Below are positions 59,522-64,000 of a stretch of DNA of 64,000 nucleotides, piece by piece (position 1 is the stretch's first letter; every line of letters begins with the position of its first letter). The translations under genes and the position numbers were made by a program. The notes under the pieces were generated by a model that was not told where the DNA came from, ran no database searches, and was given only the letters and a program-made list of their open reading frames with translations. The stretch comes from DAOTWC01 sp048499435. GTDB taxonomy: Bacteria; Chloroflexota; Anaerolineae; Aggregatilineales; Phototrophicaceae. The DNA is taken from positions 186,001 through 250,000 of the forward strand of contig JASNZW010000003.1 of NCBI GenBank assembly GCA_048499435.1, in the 5' to 3' direction.

Positions 59522-60968
59522 TGTCGAGCCTCATTTCGACAAGCGCGCGGAAACGCTGCTGATAGACATCGTCCCAGGCGGCGATGTGTTTGGGTTCGTA
59601 ATGGAGTGTCCCGGCGGCGCGGCTGAGAAGCTCGCGCGCCTGGGCGATGTTGTCCAGCTCGCCCAGGGCGATAAACTGGACGAAGGCGCTGCCCAGCGCC
59701 GTCGCTTCAACCGGCCCGGCGATAACCGCGCGCCCGGTGGCGTCGGCGGTCATCTGGCACAGCAGGGTGTTCTGCACGCCGCCGCCGATAATGTGGATAC
59801 GGTCCGCCTGACGCCCGCTGATTTTCAGCAGGCTGTCGAGGACATAACGGTATTTGAGCGCCAGGCTTTCGTAAACCGTGCGCATAATCTGGCCGACTGT
59901 TTCGGGCACAGGCTGGCCGGAGATGCGGCAGAACTCACGGATGCGCTGAGGCATGTCGCCTGGTGGAAAGAACAGGTAGTGGTTGGGGTTGATCAGGCTG
60001 CGGAAGGGTTCGGCGTTGATCGCCTGGGCGGTGAGGTCGTTGTATGAGTACTCAGCGCCTTGTTCGGCCCAGGCCGCGCGGCACTGCTGCGCGATCCACA
60101 GCCCCATCACATTTTTGAGCAGGTGGAAGGTGTCGTATACGCCGCCCTCATTGGTGATGTTCGCTTCGTAGACGGCTTCGCTGATAACCGGCGCCGGCAC
60201 TTCCATGCCCATCAGGCTCCAGGTGCCGCTGCTGATGTAAACGTAGTCGGTGGTGGTGGTGGGGACGGCGGCGACAGCGCTGGCGGTGTCGTGCGAACCG
60301 GTCGCGAACACTGGGACGTTGTTGTATTCACCCAACCTGCTGCCTGGCGACACGATGGCAGGGAAGATCTCGGTGGGGATATTCAGCGCTGTGAGCGTTT
60401 CGTAATCCCAACTGCGCGTGTGCGGGTTGTAGCACTGCGTTGTTGTAACGTGGGTGAACTCGCACGACCGCGCGCCGGTGAGCCAGTAGTTGAACAGGTC
60501 GGGAATGGTTAGCAGCGTCGTCGCCGCGTTGAGCAGGGGGCTGTCGGCCTTAACCAGGCTGGCAAGCTGGTAAAGCGTGTTGATGTTCATGAACTGCAGG
60601 CCGGTGCGCTCAAAGATTGTGCGGCGCGGCACGCGCTGAAAAACCCATTCCTGCATTCCTTCGGTGCGGCTGTCGCGGTAATGCGCCGGGTTTGCCAGCA
60701 GGCTGCCGTCGCGGTCCAGCAGCGCGAAATCAACCCCCCAGGTGTCAACGGCGATGCTGGAAGCTGTGGGCAGCACGGCGTTCAGGCCCGTGACGATCTC
60801 GTGCCACAGTCGCAGCACATCCCAATGCAGCGTATGGCGGCACTGCACAGGGATGTTAGGGAAGCGGTGCACCAGGTCTATCTGGAAGCCCTGGCCGTCG
60901 AAGCCGACCTGGACCACCCGGCCTGATTCCGCGCCTAAATCAACAGCGACAACCTGCTTTATACCCAT
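59514..60968 (-). CDS. rhaB: Rhamnulokinase
   Basis: 484 residues from the ATG at 60968 with AAAGGG upstream. FGGY kinase start VAVDLGAESGRVVQVGFDG. The rhamnulokinase subtype is shown by VDTWGVDFALLDRDGSLLANPAHYRDSRTEGM, TGLQFMNINTLYQLASL, NYWLTGARSCEFTHVTTTQ, SSGTWSLMGMEVPAPVI, and IHIIGGGVQNTLLCQMTADATGR. It phosphorylates L-rhamnulose. First gene of an operon with the aldolase and the PHP gene, behind a clear promoter and operator. Confidence 0.94.
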   Translation of the reverse strand: MGIKQVVAVDLGAESGRVVQVGFDGQGFQIDLVHRFPNIPVQCRHTLHWDVLRLWHEIVTGLNAVLPTASSIAVDTWGVDFALLDRDGSLLANPAHYRDSRTEGMQEWVFQRVPRRTIFERTGLQFMNINTLYQLASLVKADSPLLNAATTLLTIPDLFNYWLTGARSCEFTHVTTTQCYNPHTRSWDYETLTALNIPTEIFPAIVSPGSRLGEYNNVPVFATGSHDTASAVAAVPTTTTDYVYISSGTWSLMGMEVPAPVISEAVYEANITNEGGVYDTFHLLKNVMGLWIAQQCRAAWAEQGAEYSYNDLTAQAINAEPFRSLINPNHYLFFPPGDMPQRIREFCRISGQPVPETVGQIMRTVYESLALKYRYVLDSLLKISGRQADRIHIIGGGVQNTLLCQMTADATGRAVIAGPVEATALGSAFVQFIALGELDNIAQARELLSRAAGTLHYEPKHIAAWDDVYQQRFRALVEMRLDNE

Positions 60969-60996
60969 AGATGCGGCCCTTTCATGCGCTGGAGTG

Positions 60997-61025
60997 AGTA
61001 TACCGCCCTGGCGGTAAACCAACAA
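60997..61025 (-). promoter_or_regulatory. rhaB promoter
   Basis: Minus strand TTGTTG (61025-61020), 17-base spacer, TATACT (61002-60997). The predicted start of transcription is near 60990, about 22 bases before the ATG. Confidence 0.65.
61001..61016. promoter_or_regulatory. Palindromic operator overlapping the rhaB promoter
   Basis: TACCGCC-CT-GGCGGTA, a perfect 7+7 inverted repeat occupying the spacer and the first bases of the -10. The position suits repression by a dimeric sugar-responsive regulator, not encoded nearby. Confidence 0.6.
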
Positions 61026-61112
61026 AGCCCGCGCGCCTGAGCTGGTCGCGCTGGTGGGCGTGGTTCAGCGGGGAGGTGACGCCGGTGTAGGGGGCTGAGG
61101 CTGTGCCTTACG

Positions 61113-61144
61113 GGCAGCGCGGGCCAGTCCTGGCCCGCGCTGCC
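61113..61144 (-). terminator. Strong hairpin after the S9 peptidase gene
   Basis: GGCAGCGCGGGCCA-GTCC-TGGCCCGCGCTGCC, a perfect 14-bp stem with a 4-base loop, 12 bases after the minus-strand peptidase stop and before the rhaB promoter. No U tract. Confidence 0.6.
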
Positions 61145-61155
61145 GGAGGGCGCTG

Positions 61156-63204
61156 TCACTCATGCGCCGCGTTCTGCGGCTGGCAGTAGCGGTCAAACCA
61201 TTCGATCATGTGCATCAGACGGCTGGCGCGGTGCGCCGGCTCGCCGCTGCGCGACAGCTCGTGGCCTTCGCGTGGGAAACGGATCATTTTGACAGTTCCG
61301 CCGCTGCGCCGGATGTACGCGAATAACTGCTCGCCGTCGGACACCGGCACGCGGAAATCATTTTCGCTGTGCAGGATGAGCAGCGGCGTTTTGATCTGGT
61401 GCGCGTAGGCCAGCGGCGACTGCTGCCACAGCAGTTGAGGGTTTTCCCAGGGTTCGGCGTCGTACTCGTTGCTGATCAGCAGCGGCACGTCGCTGGTTCC
61501 GTAGAAGCTGAGCAGGTTGTAAACGCCGCGCTGTGACACGGCTGCCGCGAAACGGTCGGTGTGGCCGATAATCCAGGCGGTCATATAACCGCCGTAAGAG
61601 CCGCCGGTGACGGCCATGCGCGCCGGGTCTATAAGCCCTTTTTCGAGCAGCACATCCACGCCGGCCATGATATCGGCCAGCGCGATATCGCCCCAGGCGC
61701 CGTGCAGGGCGGCCTGGAAGCCTTCGCCATAACCGGCAGCGCCGCGCGGGTTACAGTAGAACACCACATAGCCGCGCGCCGCATGGCACTGTGTCTCGTG
61801 CCAGATGGACTGTGTGCCCGCCCCCCACATAACGTGCGGGCCGCCGTGAATGTTCAGCGCCAGCGGGTAGGTCTGGCCGGGCGTGTAGTCTGGCGGCAGC
61901 ATATACCAGCCTTGCAGCTCTGGGCCGTCTGGCGACTGAAAGCGCAGCTCATGCTTATCCTGGACGGTCACCTCCGCCAGGAACGCGCGGTTAACGTGCG
62001 TAAGCTGGACTGGCCTGCCGCCCGCGGCCTGCCAGAACAGCTCTGACGGGTTAGCGGCGCTGGCGACGGCATAGGCTACGCCGCCGTCATGCGCCACATC
62101 GAAGGCGGTGATGGTGCTCTCGTCTGCCACCACTGCGCTGACCGGCCCGCCGTCCGCCGGAACGGTGTACAGCGCGCACGTGCCCCAGCTTTCAGCGGTG
62201 AAAATGAGCGACTGGCCGTCGCGCGACCAGCGGAAATCCACTACACCGCAATCGAAATCGAGATTCAGATCGCGCGCGGCGCCGCCCGCCGCGCCCATCA
62301 CCGTGAGACGGGTAATGCGCTCGGTCAGGCGTTCCTGCGGCAGCCGCGTGTACGCGACCAGCTCGCCAGTGGGGGCGGGAACCGGGCCATAGCTGGTGTG
62401 GGACTGGTCCGTAAGCTGCTCCAGCGCGCCGTCGGCGACGCGAATGCGGTACAGGCTGCTGGAGCGCCAGGGCATGTCACCGAGCGGGTTAACCGTGCGC
62501 GCCGTCAGCAGGAACTGGCCGTCGGCGGTCCAGCGGGGCGGCTCGTGGCTGGCGTCAACGTCGGTCAGGCGGCGCGGCCTGGCCTCGTCCGCTGGCAGGC
62601 CGTCGGCAGTGGGTATGACATACACCTGGGCAAAGCGATCATCCAGATAGCTGGTTCCGCTGCGGTATGGAATCCGTTCAATCGGGCGCGGGTCCCAGCG
62701 GTTGGCCTCATCATAGTCTTTGCGTTCAGCGCGCTGTTTGGCTTCGAGTTTATCGGCGGGCGGCGGGGCCTTTTCGTTGCGATCTTCGTCGGCGCGCTCG
62801 CGGGCGCTGCTGCTGGCGAGAAAGGCGATCTGCGCGCCGTCAGGCGACCAGGCCGGCGCGACTGCGCCGTTGGGCTGGTTGGTGAGCGGGCGCGGCTCGC
62901 CGCCGGGGACGGTTATCGCCAGCAGATAAATCTGGGGTTTTTTATCGCGGGCAGAGACAAACGCCAGCGTTTTGCCATCAGGCGACCAGCACGGGGTCGA
63001 ATCCTTGCCGCTGCGCGTAAGCTGGATGGGCGCGCCGCCGGCGGTGGGGACGGCCCAGATGTTGCGCCGATACTCGTTTTCGAGCTTGTCTATCGTCACC
63101 TGCACATAGGCGATCCAACGGGCGTCGGGGCTGACACGAGGGTCTTCTATAAGCGTAATTCGATAGAGATCATCAACTTCGATGGGGCGTTTTTGCTGGG
63201 CCAA
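61156..63204 (-). CDS. S9-family serine peptidase (acylaminoacyl-peptidase-like)
   Basis: 682 residues, no signal peptide. The N-terminal beta-propeller carries WSPDG repeats (CWSPDGKTLAF, AWSPDGAQIAF, RWTADGQFLL, RWSRDGQSLIF) over residues about 20-420. The C-terminal alpha/beta-hydrolase domain has HGGPHVMWG, nucleophile Ser in GGSYGGYMTAW, Asp in HSENDFRVP and His in FPREGHELSR. A charged insertion (about 130-165, ARERADEDRNEKAPPPADKLEAKQRAERKDYDEANRW) is typical of acylaminoacyl peptidases. Removes acylated residues or short peptides in the cytosol. The leader contains an intrinsic terminator 70 bases before the start codon. Confidence 0.92.
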   Translation of the reverse strand: MAQQKRPIEVDDLYRITLIEDPRVSPDARWIAYVQVTIDKLENEYRRNIWAVPTAGGAPIQLTRSGKDSTPCWSPDGKTLAFVSARDKKPQIYLLAITVPGGEPRPLTNQPNGAVAPAWSPDGAQIAFLASSSARERADEDRNEKAPPPADKLEAKQRAERKDYDEANRWDPRPIERIPYRSGTSYLDDRFAQVYVIPTADGLPADEARPRRLTDVDASHEPPRWTADGQFLLTARTVNPLGDMPWRSSSLYRIRVADGALEQLTDQSHTSYGPVPAPTGELVAYTRLPQERLTERITRLTVMGAAGGAARDLNLDFDCGVVDFRWSRDGQSLIFTAESWGTCALYTVPADGGPVSAVVADESTITAFDVAHDGGVAYAVASAANPSELFWQAAGGRPVQLTHVNRAFLAEVTVQDKHELRFQSPDGPELQGWYMLPPDYTPGQTYPLALNIHGGPHVMWGAGTQSIWHETQCHAARGYVVFYCNPRGAAGYGEGFQAALHGAWGDIALADIMAGVDVLLEKGLIDPARMAVTGGSYGGYMTAWIIGHTDRFAAAVSQRGVYNLLSFYGTSDVPLLISNEYDAEPWENPQLLWQQSPLAYAHQIKTPLLILHSENDFRVPVSDGEQLFAYIRRSGGTVKMIRFPREGHELSRSGEPAHRASRLMHMIEWFDRYCQPQNAAHE

Positions 63205-63274
63205 CGCGGTATTTCCCTTTGTTATCTGCTGCCAGTAAAGCCAGGCGATTATACACGCGATCTGACGCTGGGCG

Positions 63275-63313
63275 AAAAAAATATGCCCCTCTGCTGAGGC
63301 GGGCAGAGGGGCA
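63275..63313 (-). terminator. Intrinsic terminator within the S9 peptidase leader
   Basis: Minus strand TGCCCCTCTGC pairs perfectly with GCAGAGGGGCA (8-base loop) and is followed by TATTTTTTT. No minus-strand gene ends upstream within the window, so it lies between promoter and gene. Confidence 0.85.
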
Positions 63314-63386
63314 AGCTAAAGGAGTAAAGCTCCCAGCGAAAAGGCGGCCCCGGCAAAGGGGACAACCTTTCTGGACTGGCAAACGC

Positions 63387-63403
63387 ATTATACACCCATT
63401 ATA
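63387..63403 (-). promoter_or_regulatory. Tandem -10-like boxes for the S9 leader transcript
   Basis: Two TATAAT hexamers on the minus strand (63403-63398 and 63392-63387), 11 bases apart, without a strong -35. Transcription from either would include the folded leader and the terminator. Confidence 0.4.
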
Positions 63404-63504
63404 GCCCGCTATAACCCTTTATCGTTGGCGGCGCCGGTTTGCGCTTTGTCGCGCTGGCTGCTCACCAGAACAGCGGGTTACTGTGACCGGGACTATGCGG
63501 AGAG

Positions 63505-63510
63505 TATAAT
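63505..63510 (+). promoter_or_regulatory. -10 box of the M24 peptidase gene
   Basis: Perfect TATAAT with a weak TGTGAC 17 bases upstream (63482-63487). Predicted leader about 27 bases. Confidence 0.45.
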
Positions 63511-63543
63511 TTGTGGCCTGGGCATCCGGCAAGGAGGTTGGTT

Positions 63544-64000
63544 ATGACCACTTCAGCGACACAGTTGCGAATCAGCAGCGGTGAACATATCGCGCGCTGC
63601 GAGCGCCTGCTGCAATATCTGCACGCGCAGTCGCTCAGCGGCGTTGTGCTGTTCGACCGGGACTACATTCTCTATTACACCGGCTTCGCCTTTATCCCCA
63701 CCGAGCGCCCGATTGGCTTTGTGATGAACGCGCAGGGCCTGCGCGGCCTGTTTGTGCCGCGCCTGGAAGTGGAGCACGCCCGCGCCAACGCCGTTCTGGA
63801 GCGGGTGGATCACTACCCGGAATACCCCGGAGCCACCCATCCGCTGCGCCTGCTGGCGGCCATGCTGGCCGATATGGGGGTCAGCGGCGATATCGGCGGC
63901 GACGGTGATGGCTACCCCTGGATTCTCGGCTATCGCGGGCCGCTGCTGACAGAGATAGCAGATGTAAGGGTGCGGTTCATTCGGGGCTTTATCGAAGATG
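63544..64000 (+). CDS. M24-family Xaa-Pro peptidase/creatinase-fold protein (3' partial)
   Basis: 152 codons are visible before the window ends. The ATG at 63544 has AAGGAGG eight bases upstream. The visible part is the creatinase N-terminal domain: HIARCERLLQYLHAQSLSGVVLFDRDYILYYTGFAFIPTERPIGFVM, then LFVPRLEVEHARANAVLERVDHYPEYPG. The metal-binding pita-bread domain would follow beyond the window. Relatives are aminopeptidase P or prolidase-like enzymes. It is divergent from another cytosolic peptidase gene, so the region may serve peptide turnover. Confidence 0.85.
   Translation, partial: MTTSATQLRISSGEHIARCERLLQYLHAQSLSGVVLFDRDYILYYTGFAFIPTERPIGFVMNAQGLRGLFVPRLEVEHARANAVLERVDHYPEYPGATHPLRLLAAMLADMGVSGDIGGDGDGYPWILGYRGPLLTEIADVRVRFIRGFIED

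Larger units (their letters stand above)
63205..63543. other. Divergent region with structured S9 leader, 339 bases
   Basis: Holds, on the minus strand, three related 10-11 bp repeats with a GGGnTATA-type core (about 63416-63387) that include two TATAAT boxes, then about 75 bases able to fold (GAAAGG with CCTTTTC enclosing CCCC/GGGG, and GGGAG/CTCC), an intrinsic terminator (63313-63275) and 70 bases to the S9 gene. On the plus strand it carries the promoter of the M24 peptidase. Confidence 0.6.

Overview
The window is a GC-rich bacterial chromosome segment with about 52 densely packed protein genes. I see no tRNA, rRNA, IS element or CRISPR array. Gene content suggests a Chloroflexota bacterium, possibly Anaerolineae-like: bacterial mevalonate genes with archaeal-type HMG-CoA synthase, an FHA/winged-helix regulator, a CARDB-type protein inside a MacB-like ABC locus, an RND protein with no adaptor or outer-membrane partner, and an ATP-grasp/esterase locus. 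The taxonomy is inference from content; no marker gene is present.

Layout. 1-2.8 kb: end of a membrane-bound group 4 [NiFe] hydrogenase operon (large subunit, NuoH-like subunit, two-[4Fe-4S] ferredoxin, maturation protease). 2.8-5.6 kb (minus): FHA-winged helix regulator, anchored secreted protein, miaA, YraN-family nuclease. 5.7-10 kb (minus): HMG-CoA reductase, HMG-CoA synthase, a thiolase homologue and a DUF35-type protein. Reductase and synthase are intact, but the thiolase lacks its nucleophilic Cys and the DUF35 protein is Cys-free and split in two. 10-13.3 kb: small membrane proteins, a polysaccharide deacetylase and a serine palmitoyltransferase-like enzyme. 13.3-18.3 kb: a 1640-residue RND protein with a repeat-filled insertion. 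18.6-23.8 kb: a MacB-like ABC operon with a 704-residue CARDB-type exoprotein. 23.9-27.7 kb: molybdenum hydroxylase (fused FeS-Mo subunit plus FAD subunit). 27.9-33.7 kb: ABC-F protein with an attenuator-like leader, J-domain protein, class V aminotransferase, Gfo/Idh dehydrogenase and TIM-barrel isomerase.

33.9-38.4 kb: a MarR regulator with a clear promoter and two tandem operators drives a heterodimeric ABC exporter with one degenerate ATP site. 38.5-44.2 kb: three ATP-grasp ligases (one circularly permuted), a cytosolic subtilisin and an esterase. This is the best candidate for an uncharacterised ligase/hydrolase system. 44.2-61 kb: a plant-polysaccharide catabolism region (mannonate-oxidoreductase-like SDR, sugar dehydrogenase, CE7 esterase, uronate isomerase, arabinose genes with a fucose-isomerase-type isomerase, GH38 mannosidase, PHP phosphoesterase, rhamnulokinase and a class II aldolase). 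A secreted cyclophilin sits inside it. 61-64 kb: an S9 peptidase with a terminator in its leader, then the start of a divergent M24 peptidase.

Regulatory DNA is unusually legible. It includes the marR and rhaB promoter-operators, two minus-strand genes with intrinsic terminators about 70 nt before their start codons, and a 20-bp element shared by the HMGR and DUF35 upstream regions.
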